Shown: in pieces, positions 1 through 12,883 of the stretch | Position numbering within the stretch: position 1 is the first letter of the stretch | Layout of the letters: every line of letters starts with the position of its first letter | NCBI GenBank assembly: GCA_015657535.1 | Contig: JADHZB010000582.1 | Location: 43,858-107,857, forward strand | Reading direction: 5' to 3' | Origin: Nephromyces sp. MM_2019 | Taxonomy: Eukaryota > Apicomplexa > Aconoidasida > Nephromycida | Length of the DNA: 64,000 nucleotides | Notes under the pieces: generated by a model | Seen by the model: the letters and a program-made list of their open reading frames with translations, nothing else | Databases searched by the model: none | What the model was told of the DNA's origin: nothing | Made by a program: the position numbers and the translations under genes

Positions 1-120
1 AGACATACATACACACACATAAACACATACACATACGTATATACATACACACAAACACTCAAACACATACACACACACAAACACATACACACACACAAAC
101 ACATACACACACACACACAC
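1..120. repeat. CA-rich tract, intron of TOP3
   Basis: Nearly pure CACATA/ACACAC repeat. On the coding (minus) strand it begins directly at the splice donor after exon 30, so the intron opens with a GT-rich run. Confidence 0.9.
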
Positions 121-2843
121 CATAAGGTCCATCATAGATTGGCAGTGGCCACATTTAACCAGGCCACGGTGTTGTAGTTGGCCGTCATTTCGAACAGAGT
201 GGCCAATGGGTGGAAAATATTTAGCCAATTCGATGTCCAAGTGTGTAATTTGACGTTTTAAAATAGAAAAAATTGCTGAAATCTTATTGAGATGGTTGTG
301 TGTAACATATTCCTAATATAGTATATAGATAAACACACATAAAACCTATTTTAATTGATATATATATATACCTATAATCAATATAATAGATGAATATACA
401 CACGCAGAATATACATACACATTTCAGAATACTCATAATGTTTAAATACACATGGATACATTATAATAGCACAAATACATCCTATATTATATCTACACAT
501 CAATCATATATTTATATATACACACACGTTTACCCGTGTTTTCTTTCCATCTGCAACGTCGCCTATATCGGACTCCATACTTGCCCGAAGGGCGGGCTAG
601 ATAAACATTATGTATGTTTGTGTGTGCGTGTGTGTGAATGTGTGTGTGTATGTGTGTGTTTGTGAGTACGTAGGAGTGTGTGTATGTATGGGTATGTATG
701 TGTCTCTGAGTATGGTATGTGTATGTGTGTGTGTGAATGTAATAAGTATGGAGAATATGTATGTGTGCTTATGTGTAAAAAAATTGTGTGTGTGTATGGA
801 TTTAAGTGGGTAAACAAACCTGTGATAAGTCGATGCCAATCTGAGATGAAAGAGCCTTATACCCCTAAAATTTTTTTATTAAAAATAACAATTGTTAAGA
901 GATTGTTGATACATACACATAAGAAATGTAACTATATTCATACATTTACAAGTACATACACTCATACAGACGCTTTATCTACAAATATATAAATATTTAT
1001 ACATACATACAAGTATACACATGTAAACACACACACGTAATTGTATATTTATAAATACCTTAACTAGTCCAATACCTAATTTTGTAGGTGAAAATCTTTG
1101 CTCAGGTGTTTTCTCAGCATATTTCCTTTCCTTTAAAAAATTTATATACACAAAAATTGTTATATACACACAAATTGTTATATATACATATCAAATTCTA
1201 TACACACGGTTTTATACACACAAAAAATTTGGCAAACACACACACAATTTGATAAATACACACATAATTTGACATAAACGCAGCTATAAAAATTATACGA
1301 GTTTTTGTGACCCATTATAATATGTACGAGTACACATATGCATATGTATAAACAGATATATATGTGCGTGTTTACATGTGTATATATACATTTACACATG
1401 AATTTGAGCTTATACCTCTACTGTGTGTATATGTTCATGCATAGTTGCATCAGTGCCAATACCATTCTATATAATAAATATGTGAAAAAGTGTGTAATTT
1501 TGATTCGCTGTGTTTATACATAATCAACCATTATACACACACACTAGATATATAGACGCATGCTAATAGATATATACACACTGGATATATATACAGACAG
1601 ACTAGGCATATATATATAATACTAGATGTATGTACACACAATTCAGATATCTATACTCATTAAATATACGTGTTTACACACATTATTCCACACACTCCAA
1701 TGTATAAAAGTGTGAGGTGTGTGTGTATGTGTAAAATTTACTTGATTCATTTTCTCTAATAAATCGGCTTCTGTCAGTAGTGATGGAGGTGAAGTAGAAC
1801 CTTCCTATAAATAATATATATATACACGCAGATTTAAATTATAGATAATAATAAATTAAGTACCACATAATAATACACACACATCAGACACATCACAGTC
1901 ACATAAGCCCATTACAGACGTATGCAAATCACATGTAAACACATTATATTCATCAAACGAATCCATATATAAAGAATACACTCATTATATACTCACAAAA
2001 ATTAAACACATAAACACATACAGTAAAATATATATACATACACAGATATATATCTATATATAGTGGACCTTCATCAGCAGGGAATTTGGTTGACAGCGTT
2101 CATTAACTTGAAATTTTGGTATTTTCTTACTAAGCCTAAAAAATTTACCACACACATCAATTTTGGTTCACACACATATCAATTTTACATACACACGTCA
2201 AGTTTATAGACATACATCAATTTTACACACACGTCAATTTTACAAACACATATCAATTTAACACAAGCATGTCCACGTCGCATACACACATAATGTGCAT
2301 AACATATATAAAATCACATACTGAATGTGTAAGTTATTGTTGTATGTGAAATATATATATTAAGATTAAAAAGAATATATGTTTTGAGGTTATATATATA
2401 TATATATATATATGTTTGTATGTCTGTGTGTATATATGTGAATGTGTGTGTATTTATGAATGTGTGCGTTTATATTAATGTGTGTGTAAATATGTGGATA
2501 AATATATACTTATATGAGTATATATGTGTGTATGTAACCATTTTTCATATGTGTAGATATCCAACCAATTTGTTTCGATAATGATTAGTCCGTGTGTGTG
2601 AAACTCCTCACCTAAAAATTATTAATAATACATATATTTTTACACACACAAACTACAAAAAAATAATGTGTTAGTTTACATACATTTAAGTGTATATAAA
2701 TCATAAACATATGTATATATATATATAATAGAAACAAGATGTGTGAATGTGCGTATCTGATTATAAGGCTTGAAACTTTCTTATATAAGTTTTGATTTAC
2801 CCGCAATATCAATTTCAACCGTCGATTCAAACCCATAAGCGTC

Positions 2844-2875
<32 letters not shown>

Positions 2876-3468
2876 GTGAGTGTGTTGTGAGTGTGTGTGT
2901 GTTTGTATGCGTGTGTGTAGGTGTGTGTAAGTATGTGCGTGTAAGTATGTCTTTTATATATATTGTATGTATATAAATACCTGCATGTTGCAAGAAAATG
3001 CTTTGTTATGAATTGGTAAAGCTGGAAAAAAAATTATCAATAATCTTATATATACACATTTATCACAATATAAATATCTGTATATATATATATATATAGA
3101 TCCGAACTTTCCATTCATCTTCATTATTAATTTCTTCTCTAAAATTAAAAATATGTTTATATATATATATATATATGGTAAGTTGTATGCATATAAAGAT
3201 ATTTGGTGTTTGTATATGTGTCTAACATTTCGAGATTATATATATATTTATTTATAATTAAAGTAGAGGTTTTGATAAAATCATATAAAATAAATTATAA
3301 ATGTTTTTAACTATTTTGAATATAGCGCTATCAATAAGTAATTTATGTATTTACCCATATATATATACACATCGAATCATATCATATGACATGACATCAC
3401 AGCATACATATACACACTTACACAAAACAGTACACACAACAAACACACACACACACACACAAAACGAC

Positions 3469-3536
<68 letters not shown>

Positions 3537-6500
3537 CGTGTGCAGCATTTGACTGGATGGATGGGTGGATGGGCCTGAAATTTTAAATAAAATTAAAATT
3601 CAAAATTGTGTGTAATTTCCAAATAAAATTTTTGATAATAAAAAACATATCAATGTTTAAAGTAAGTTGTGTGTGTGTATGTATGTTCAAACTATAACAA
3701 CACGAACAATAATTGAATGTGTGTTTACACACATTTCAATTTTTTAAATATTACCTGATCATTGGTTGAGCCTGCTCTTGGCCAAATAAATTTTCCTAAG
3801 TTAAGGATATTAATTTTGTGTGTGTGCGTGTGTATGTATGTATGTGTGTGTGTGTGTGATGTGATATGTGTTGTGGGTGTGTGTATACTGTGATGTGTAA
3901 TTTTTATGTGTATGTGTCTGTGTTGTGGTGTTTGTGATATATAAATAGGTGTACTTATATATATAGAAGTAAATAAATTATTCCAGTCAATTTCATAATA
4001 TGTGTAAGATTAATATCAATGTTTAAATAATTGATTTTAGATGCGTGTAACTTCACCATTAATAAGCTGTGTGCAATATTCGCCCCATATATTATGATTT
4101 TGATGAATTTGTATGAAATTTTTCAATTCGATTGATTGTGCAAAAACTTGTGTTTCTGTTCTAGGATAACTAAATTGTATTTACATACAAACATTAATTT
4201 AAAAAAAAATGTAATTCAAATACACATATAATTTGCATACATTAATCATTACACAAATAAAATTATATATAGAGAAATACACACATACATAAAAACAGAA
4301 AAATACACACACAAATACATGCAAACATAAATACATCCACATACAAATAAGTGCACACACATAAACAAGAATACAAGTACAGAGACTTGGCTTAGCTTGG
4401 TGTGTACACATAGGTTATATAAAATATGAGGTAATACCTAACTCTGTACACACACCATTCCTAACTAGAAAAATAATCATCTCAAACACACATATATCTA
4501 TGATAAAATCTGTGTGTATGTGTAATATTAAAACATATATATATATATATATATGTGTGTGTGTAATTTTACCTAATAAAACCACGGTTATAAAGATTTT
4601 CTGCTAATTTCATACATCTGCCAATGATGCACACATATTTTTAAAAATTTACTAACACAAAAATTGAGTTTGAAACACACACATATGTAAAATTATGTGA
4701 ACACATACATACATTTGTAGGCACATAAAATTAAACACACACACAGAAACATACATATAGAATTATACATACATAGAGATAAGCATAAAAATATACATAG
4801 ACATATATGCAAACTAATAAATAAACACATTTAGATATAGATACACACAAACATACACACACACATATACACACACGCACAATTATAAATTTATATATTG
4901 TATATTTACGTGTGTGAGGTAAGGCTTAAATATTTACTAGCACATTTATTCATTTCAATAGTGTCTAAGAAATATGTGTATGCATGTTATTAAGCATGTA
5001 TGTGTATACAAATGTGTGTGGGTGTGTTTACAAATGTGTGTGGGTGTATGTTCATAATTGGGTGTGTATGCTTATGTTTTTATAAATTTAAGAGAGTTTA
5101 TGTTTGTGACTGTGTGTAAATATGAATACTTTTAAGTATCAGTGATTAAAGTGTGTGTAGTTATGAGGGGCGTGTAGATTTATTTTAATAAATTAAAGAT
5201 AATAAGAATTGGTCATAAGTGTTGCAATAGATGTGTGGGGGAATTACTGAGTGGTAATGGGCGTTTCTTTGTTTTCTTTTTACCAGAAACCTATTATGCA
5301 CTCACAAACAATATATTAATTACACATAGAACCATAAACAATACACACACACCAATAAACAATCATTATGGCATATTCATACACCAAAATGAACCAAACA
5401 CACAAATAAACTATACACACCAACCAGTAAAGAGCCATGGATAAAGAAATATACACACATATTTGCACACATATACACAAATATTTGCACATTTATACAC
5501 TCATATGTACACACATATATACATACGCATACACACACATATATAAAGATACATATACACACACACACACACACATATATATATGTATATATATATACAT
5601 ACGAACACACATATATAAAGATACATATACACACACACACACATATACGGGCACACATTTACACACACGCATATACACATACATTTACACACACACATAC
5701 TTTAGTAACAATAGCTTCTGGGCTGATTACACACAGTTCAAAGAGGATAAATACAGTTTGCCTGTAATTTGGAGGTTACTAGTAGATGTGTGTTTGCTTA
5801 ATATATACTTAATAATAGGAATTTACACATAATCAAATACACATGCACAAATAGTTCTTAGCCAATTTTAAAAAAACCCCTATATAATCATATAAAAATA
5901 CACACCAACACATAAGCACACACACACACATATAAGAACACACACACACACATAAGAACACACATGTCCACACGGCTGCACACATATATACACATAAACT
6001 TATGCAAATGAATTCTATAATATTTAAATGAATAAAAGTAGTCTTTAGTGTGCAAAAGCATGCGTAAATATATATATGTACATATATATATGTGTGTGTA
6101 AATGAGTGTATGTGTGTTTGTGTGTAATTGTATTGATGAGGACCTATCAAATAGATGTGTACGTCCCCAATGAAATTCTACAGGAGTAGTTGCACCATTT
6201 TCTGTCCTAATTAAAAAAATAATAAAAGTATTTAAAACAATACACACATACATAATACATATTCCAGATATATATATATATATATATATATATGGATATA
6301 TGTGTGCAATTTACATATTAATGCGTGTGTATACATATATAAATTTCTAAGTTCAAAATTGTACCGTATGTGTGTGTATATGTCTGTTTAAGTCTTGTGT
6401 GTACATATATATATATCTATTTTTAAAGTTGTACTATATGTAAGTGCATATATCTAACAATGTATGTGTGTGTGTATTTATGTGTGTGTATAAAGTGTAT

Positions 6501-9500
6501 TACTTGTTAATAAAAACTTCAATATACCAAAAAGGTTCCCGAATGAATGTTTCAATTTCAATATATCTATATATGTATATTTATAAATACATATGTGTGT
6601 GTGTATTTGTGGGTGTGTGACTCTATGTTATTGTATGTGTATGCGTGTGTGTGCATCTGTGTGTATGTGCGAACTTATCATGCAATTGTATATATATGTA
6701 TAAATATCTATGTGTGGGTATATAATTATCAATAATGTATGCATAAGATGTGTGTGTACACATATATTTAAAAAAATTATATGTATATACACACACATTT
6801 AAACTTTGTGTGTGTGAATCGTTGATGTAAGATTTTAATTTACCTCTCAACAATAAAGCCAAGAGTAGGGAATTGGCAAGGGCCAAAACTGTATTTAAAA
6901 TATATATAAACATATGTGTAGAAGATAAATTACTAAATTTCTCTATAGAAGTTACACACTAAAATATTTTACTGATGTATGTGTAAATTTCATCATTAAG
7001 TAAGTCAAAATTAGATATACGTTGATGTTAATGCACATACACACATTAATATACACACATGTGTTGATTTACACATCCATATATGCTAACTTAGTGATTC
7101 ATACACACACACAGATTTAGACATCTATTGATATGGATACATCTTTATATATACACAGCTATAAAAATTACACATATACATACAATGATAAAAAAATACA
7201 TATATACATACACATGAACATAGTCATAAATATATAAACAGTGATAAATATACACACATATAGTGATAAGTACACACACACATACAGTGATAAGTACACA
7301 CACACACACACAGTGATAAATACACACACACACAGAGTGATAGATACACACATATACACAATGATTGATGTGTATATACATATATGTATATACACATCAA
7401 ACCTGATCAAGGAAGATGGTAGTTCAAATTTTCGACGATAACGCAACGACATCATCCGAGTAAAACTCGCCCCTATTAAATTTTGAGTTTACATATACAC
7501 ACAAAATAAGAATAATATATATATTAGTAAGTATGTGTGTATGCATGTTTGTGTGTGAGTGTATAAATATCTTTGTGTGTATGTGAATATATATGTGTGT
7601 ATAAGTATCTCTGTGTGTATTTATATGTGTGTATGTATGTATGTGTGTATCTATATGGAGCATTCTAAAATAAAAAACAAACCAATCTTAAGATCGAGTT
7701 CTGAACGAGCTTCGACTGCCTATTTTTTGAGTAAATATACACAAATTTATAAACACACACATATAGTTATATAAATTATGAATATATAATTTCAAAGTAA
7801 ATTGTACACAAACAAAAATAAACATATTATATAAAAATATATACACGCAATATATATATATGCACACACAAATACCAATACAATACATATAAGCATACAT
7901 AAACAATATATAGATACGAGGATACATATACACACACATATTTCTAAACACACACATACATACTCAGATCTACATACATGTATACACACACGCAAACATA
8001 CATAAGCATACATATACACACACAAAATATATAAATATAGACAAACATCGGATAAGTTTTTATTGGGGCGTTTGAGGTTTCGGCAAGCAAAAGAAATTTC
8101 TTGGGCTGATTTGAAATAATATAAATATATATATATACATGTGTGTGTGTGTTTAAATTATTTACATTAAATAATATTTGTGTGTAAATTTACATCAAAT
8201 AATATGTTTTTATGAATTATTTATATCCAATGGTTGCTTGCATGTGTGTGGGTGTATGCAAATTGTGTTTTATCATTAAAAATACTTTACATACAAATTT
8301 GTGTAATGTGTAAGAGCTCTAATTAATTAGATTGAGTAATCGCTTTTATACACACATACAGTTAATAGTGTGTGTGTAATTTATTAATTAAAATGATAAT
8401 AGAAACACATATACATTTCTCACCAGTTACAGCTGAGAAAATGGCCCTATAAATATCAAGATTTGGATTAATATTTTGACATATTTTCATAACCTAAGTA
8501 TGTGTATATAAATTTATTGTGTGCGGATGTGTGTGTGTGTGTACATGTATGCGTATGTGTGCGTATATATATGTGTGTGTGTACATGTGTGTGCGAGCTT
8601 TGTGTGTGTATTCTGTGTGCTTGTTTTATGTGTGCATCGTGTGTGTTTCTATTGTGTGTGTGTTTGTCTAAAAAAGAGTGTGCGAATATATATATGTGTG
8701 TACTTAGGTGTTTATGCAAGTATAAATATATGTGTATATAAATTTTGTGTGTGCATAAGAAGTGTGTATGTTTAAATGTGTTTGTGTGTAAATCTATGAA
8801 TTATATGATATAACCTCAAAAGCGATAGCTTCTCCTTCTCTATCACAATCCAGCCATAAGACTAGCCATTGGCAGCTATTTTGATTTATGTGTGTATGTA
8901 TTAATATGTGTAATTAATATATATATATATATACATATAGATATATGTTTTTGTGTAGTGTATATATAAGAATCTGTGCGTGTATGTGAGTGTAATATAT
9001 ATATATGGATCTATGTATGTATATGTTTGAATAGTGTATATATATGGATCTATGTGTGTGTGTGTGTGAGTAGGGTATATGTATGTGAATCAATATATCT
9101 GTGAGTGTATGTGAGTGTGTAGAATAGATATATATAATAATATACCTCGCCGCATAAGCTTCAAGATTCTTTGAGATATCAATTACCCTAGGATCAATTT
9201 CTTTAGCAATTGGGGCTAAGAAGTAACAAACATGTTTATTAGATATATATATATATATATGGGTGTGTGTATGTAAGTGTGCATATGTGTGATTATATAT
9301 ATATGTATTATGGGTGTCTGAACATATGTATGTGTATGTAAATACACCACAAAACAAATAATTCATGCATGCTGCTTAATAAAAAATTTTAAAAATATTA
9401 TATGAATATACTGAATTTGTAAACAAATAATGTGTATAAGCTGCGTGTGTAGATTATCTGTGTAAATACTTTGTATATATGTGTGTGTAAAAAATGATAT

Positions 9501-10431
9501 TTACAAAGTGTGTATGCAAATGATATATATATTACCATAAAATAATGATTCAGGTTTTACTGTATTCCAATCTCTATATTCAGCTGGGAAATCGGTCCTA
9601 ATAATATGCCTGTAAATTTAGCCAAATATTTGACGGTGTGTATGTGTATGTGTGTATTTTGTGTGTGTGTATATGCGTGTATTTTTTGTGTGTATATTAG
9701 TGTGTATTTTACATGTGTATGTGTGTGTGCGTGTGTATTTGTGTATGTGTGTTGAGTGCTGTGTGCATGTTGAAGATATTATAGAGTATTAACACATTTG
9801 CCAGAATTTAGTAAGAATGTGCGGAAATAGGTTATAAAGATTTTGTGTTATGTGTGTAAGAATATTATGGAAGGGTGGGCTGAAGTAGTCAAGAAGTGAC
9901 TTGAATATAGACATGTTTCAGTATATGAACACACATCAACACACACACACACAAACATACCCAGCTACAGAGGTAAAAATCATATGACAATTTTTTTGGT
10001 TGAGTGTGTAAGAAAATCCAGTCACGGGATTGAATTTACTGTGCGAGTGTTTCTGAAAAAACGATAGGTAATTTTAAACACAAAGTGTGTAAAGTATACT
10101 ATAATGTTGTGTGTACACAGATCTTTATATTAAATAGCCTTTGATATACATGCTTAACTGAAGGTGTGTAGGTAAAACTGTGTGAAAATCAAGGTATAAT
10201 AGACCCTACAAGCTAAGGAGGATTGAGTAGTAATTTAGACAACTGTAGCACAAAAACCATGTTACAATGCATGTTAATTCGGATTATCCAATCCCACACA
10301 AACGCACACACACACACACACACATACAGTTTGGCACTCACCCGGGTATGATTAGATTGAGCTAACAAATTTGTTATTTGTTTTGCCACCGATGGTTTCT
10401 CTGCTACATTTAAGACTTGAATTGGCCTCAT
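1..10431 (-). CDS. TOP3: DNA topoisomerase III (TOP3-type, type IA), 3' end beyond the left edge
   Basis: Type IA topoisomerase that relaxes and decatenates DNA by single-strand passage, normally acting with a RecQ helicase. I find 30 exons, all in consistent phase (1899 nt, 633 codons): 10431-10342, 10052-9961, 9609-9536, 9215-9146, 8875-8815, 8493-8424, 8105-8047, 7719-7683, 7472-7403, 6888-6844, 6566-6504, 6206-6144, 5761-5701, 5290-5248, 4964-4910, 4617-4573, 4169-4057, 3795-3755, 3574-3537, 3138-3108, 3021-2981, 2847-2801, 2611-2539, 2135-2069, 1804-1742, 1466-1422, 1130-1059, 864-820, 596-534, 282-121. Landmarks are the N-terminal [12 protein letters not shown], the Toprim motif [13 protein letters not shown] (exon 5), the catalytic-tyrosine motif SYPRTET (across exons 16/17), AHPPIHPVK (exon 19) and [12 protein letters not shown] (exon 26). 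Exon 30 holds the start of a Cys-rich element (KCGHC) that should continue off the window. The start is the ATG at 10431. Exons occupy only about 18% of the locus; the introns are CA/TG and TA repeats. Confidence 0.95.
1140..1275. repeat. Degenerate repeat of ACACACAAATTTG-like units in a TOP3 intron
   Basis: Several imperfect copies of a 20-25 bp unit combining a CA tract with AAATTTG or AAATTGT. They lie in the 3' half, in coding sense, of the intron between exons 26 and 27. Confidence 0.7.
1535..1640. repeat. Degenerate CACTAGATATATA repeat in a TOP3 intron
   Basis: About four imperfect copies of a unit with the core CTAGATATATA or CTGGATATATA joined by short CA runs, inside the intron between exons 25 and 26. 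Confidence 0.6.
2145..2265. repeat. Minisatellite, about 19-22 bp unit, in a TOP3 intron
   Basis: Six copies of a CACACATATCAATTTTA-like unit. The TCAA core falls at about 2157, 2179, 2198, 2217, 2234 and 2253. It lies just before exon 24 in genomic order. Confidence 0.8.
3425..3534. repeat. (CA)n microsatellite abutting a splice donor
   Basis: About 105 bp of almost pure CA, broken by AAAC or ACGA interruptions. In the minus sense it is a (GT)n run that starts a few bases inside the donor of TOP3 exon 19. Confidence 0.95.
5520..5690. repeat. CA-rich intron segment with a direct duplication
   Basis: The 20-mer ATATATAAAGATACATATAC occurs at about 5539 and again at about 5611, each followed by a long CA tract. 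The spacing is about 72 bp. It lies in the intron between TOP3 exons 13 and 14. Confidence 0.85.
7225..7365. repeat. Minisatellite with GTGATAARTACACAC units
   Basis: Five copies of GTGATA followed by a CA tract, at about 7241, 7263, 7287, 7312 and 7337 (22-25 bp period), in the intron between TOP3 exons 9 and 10. Confidence 0.85.
8990..9070. repeat. Direct repeat in a TOP3 intron
   Basis: TATATGGATCTATGT occurs at about 9003 and 9042, flanked by TA and TG runs, in the intron between exons 4 and 5. Confidence 0.75.
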
Positions 10432-11450
10432 TTTGAACACATATCACTTACAAACACACACACACACACACACACACGCACATATACACTATATATTGGG
10501 CCCTATATTAATAACTATTAATGTATATGGGGGTAGACAGTTAGTTATTGTTAAGGATGCCCATCCTACGTTGATTTAAAATCTTCTAAAACATTTTATA
10601 TATATATCTGTGTGAGTGTATGTGTGCTTCGTGGGGTGGGTTTATGGGCTGGGGAGTGTCTGATTGTTTGCGTTTTGGTGTGTATATTTAGGTATGCTTG
10701 TATATGCTTGAATATATGTGTGTAGTTTTGGGTATATGTGTGTGAGTGTGTGCTTGGGTGTGCGCGTGTTTGGGTGTGTGTGTGGGTATATATGTGTGTA
10801 TGATTGAGTATGTGTTTGTATGTTTGGGTATATTTACATAGGTATTTGAGTGTGTGTATATGTTTCAATATCAATGTGTCTTTGTGTGTAGGTATCTAGT
10901 TAAGCTTGAATGTTTTTTAATGTATGTGTGCATATAATATAAGTCAATATGTATATAAGTGTGTAATTGTGTTTAGTGATTTTCAATTTATTTATCAAAC
11001 TTGTAAATTCAGCAAACACCTTTATGATTTCAAAGAGAACTAAAACAATATCATTTGATTACTACACATAGACCCATTTTTACACACACATGCTCGTTCA
11101 CAGTTTTTTAAAACTATACACATGCAAATGTGCTTAATCTAATTACTAACGAACGAGTTAATTATGCATATATCATATTGTATCAACATTTAAATATATA
11201 TACACACTGAGTTTATACACACAAAAAGGGTGCGTTAACATTGTAGTGAATCAACCTATTGTGTGTATGACTACACCGATGTATGGAAATAGATTTCTAA
11301 CCTATATATGTATATATATATATATAGGTATGTGTGTAAGTAGGGTTAGTTACCTCCACACAAAGAAAACTCAATAAAAGCTTACACGGTATATACGCTA
11401 AAAATATAGAATGCTAGGTACACTAACTGAACCAAGGGAGTGCTTATAGC

Positions 11451-11670
11451 TTACACATAATATAACAAAACAATTCTAGATAATCTAACACAACCAAAGC
11501 ATAGCACAAACAAATGAAATAGAGAGATATGAACTATAGTATTGCTTAGAAAAACTAAAATAAGTAAAGGCCACAGAATAACAAATAACAAAAGGAACCC
11601 AAGAATAGAGGGTAAATAAGAAAACTCCCACAATCCCCGCCCGAACTCGAAAAGATCCTAAACAAAAACA
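11451..11670 (-). other. Possible exon encoding a hydrophobic peptide (uncertain)
   Basis: On the minus strand a good acceptor (TTTGTTTTTGTTTAG) precedes an open frame of about 70 codons that ends at TAA near 11451. The peptide is very hydrophobic (for example LGFLLLFVILWPLLILVF) and could form one or two membrane segments. Base composition here differs from the flanking repeats. No ATG-initiated first exon was found with confidence, and AT-rich DNA easily yields hydrophobic frames, so this may be chance. Confidence 0.2.
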
Positions 11671-12142
11671 AACATGATGTTATCGTAAATTAAAGGCACA
11701 TTATATATAGATAATCTTTTCCTTTTACAATTAAACTTTTAAACTCCTCCTTATTTTCTCTACCATTTTCTAATAACCGTGTTTAATAATAATAAATCCA
11801 TAATACCCAATTACGTTCTTGATCGCTATATTAAGTTATAGATGCTTCATGCACGAGCTCAACATTGGCTAGCAATTAATATCATAATTTTATAAACTAT
11901 TCCAACACTAGTTATAAGTCGATTGATCTCTGTTCAATCTAAGATACATCCCACATTCGTGAATACATACGTAGATTTATGTATAGCTTATTTTTTTATA
12001 ATCAATGTAACACGTGTATATATACACAAATATATTAGATTTATTATACGATGAGATATGTACACATATCCTACACACAAATATATATATATATATATAG
12101 TTATAAAAAAATATACATGCACACACACACCAAAGTCCTTTT

Positions 12143-12157
12143 CCCCCCCCCCACCCC
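12143..12157. repeat. Poly-C tract (G-rich on the minus strand)
   Basis: Ten consecutive C, one A, then four C, in a region otherwise very poor in G and C. The minus strand is a near-continuous G run. Confidence 0.9.
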
Positions 12158-12837
12158 ACATACATGCCAATAATATATAGTTTTATATATAGAAATAAAA
12201 AAAGTAGTGTATATATATTTATATATTTGCAATAAAATTTCAAGTTGGGTGTTTATCTACCGAAAAAAATAAAATTAATAAATTCTCCTAATAAAGTAAT
12301 TAAATATAAAATTAAATAAATTTCTTACACATATATTCATGTATATATGTAAAAATATGTGTGTGTGTGTGTAAAGGATGTTTTAGGTGTGCAGGTAAAA
12401 ATAAAAATTTTGTTAAAAAAATAAACCGAAATTCAACAAATAGTTAAATACTTTTAGATAAAATATGTGAAAATATGTAAACTACACACGCACATACACA
12501 TCTTGTTGCTTGTGTGTGAAACTATCGATATTAAAGCTCAGGTTTTATTTTTTTATTTAGTAAAAATAAAATAAAAGATATACACTCATCTTTAAAACTA
12601 TTATAAAATTAACTTAAATTCAAAGAGTGTGTGTGTGTGTGTGTGTAGTTATATGTTAGAGAAAAAAAAACTTAATAAAAATTACCACAAAAATTCTTCT
12701 TTGTGTGGGTATATATATATATATATATACTCCAAATGATGATTAAAGTAAACGCATTTTTAAAAAAAAATCTATCTAATCTGCTTATGTCTGTAAACTA
12801 AATCTAATATAGGTATATATATCTATATGTGTGTGTT

Positions 12838-12840
12838 TCT

Positions 12841-12880
<40 letters not shown>

Positions 12881-12883
12881 AGA
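12838..12883. repeat. Long (TA)n perfect palindrome
   Basis: An uninterrupted TA run flanked by TCTTG on the left and CAAGA on the right forms a perfect inverted repeat of about 46 bp, which could extrude as a cruciform. Confidence 0.85.

Noticed and set aside
390..840. Overlapping frames rich in Val/Cys/Tyr or Thr/His on both strands
   Set aside because: They are translations of TG/CA microsatellites inside TOP3 introns (VCVCVC, HTHTHT) and have no conserved motif.
5377..5832. Long frames (up to 131 codons) made of THIYTHI or VCVCIY repeats
   Set aside because: Low-complexity translation of a CA/TA intron. Only 5701-5761 and 5248-5290 in this area are exons, and they lie on the minus strand in other frames.
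8914..9366. 150-codon minus-strand frame
   Set aside because: Only its middle part (9215-9146, [19 protein letters not shown]) is a true TOP3 exon; the rest is intron repeat.
1..10431. CRISPR-like or telomeric arrays
   Set aside because: The repeats are dinucleotide or minisatellite runs without regular unique spacers, and no telomere-type G-rich hexamer or heptamer array is present.
10596..10874. 92-codon His/Thr-rich minus-strand frame
   Set aside because: Translation of the TG/CA tract upstream of the TOP3 start; no splice support.
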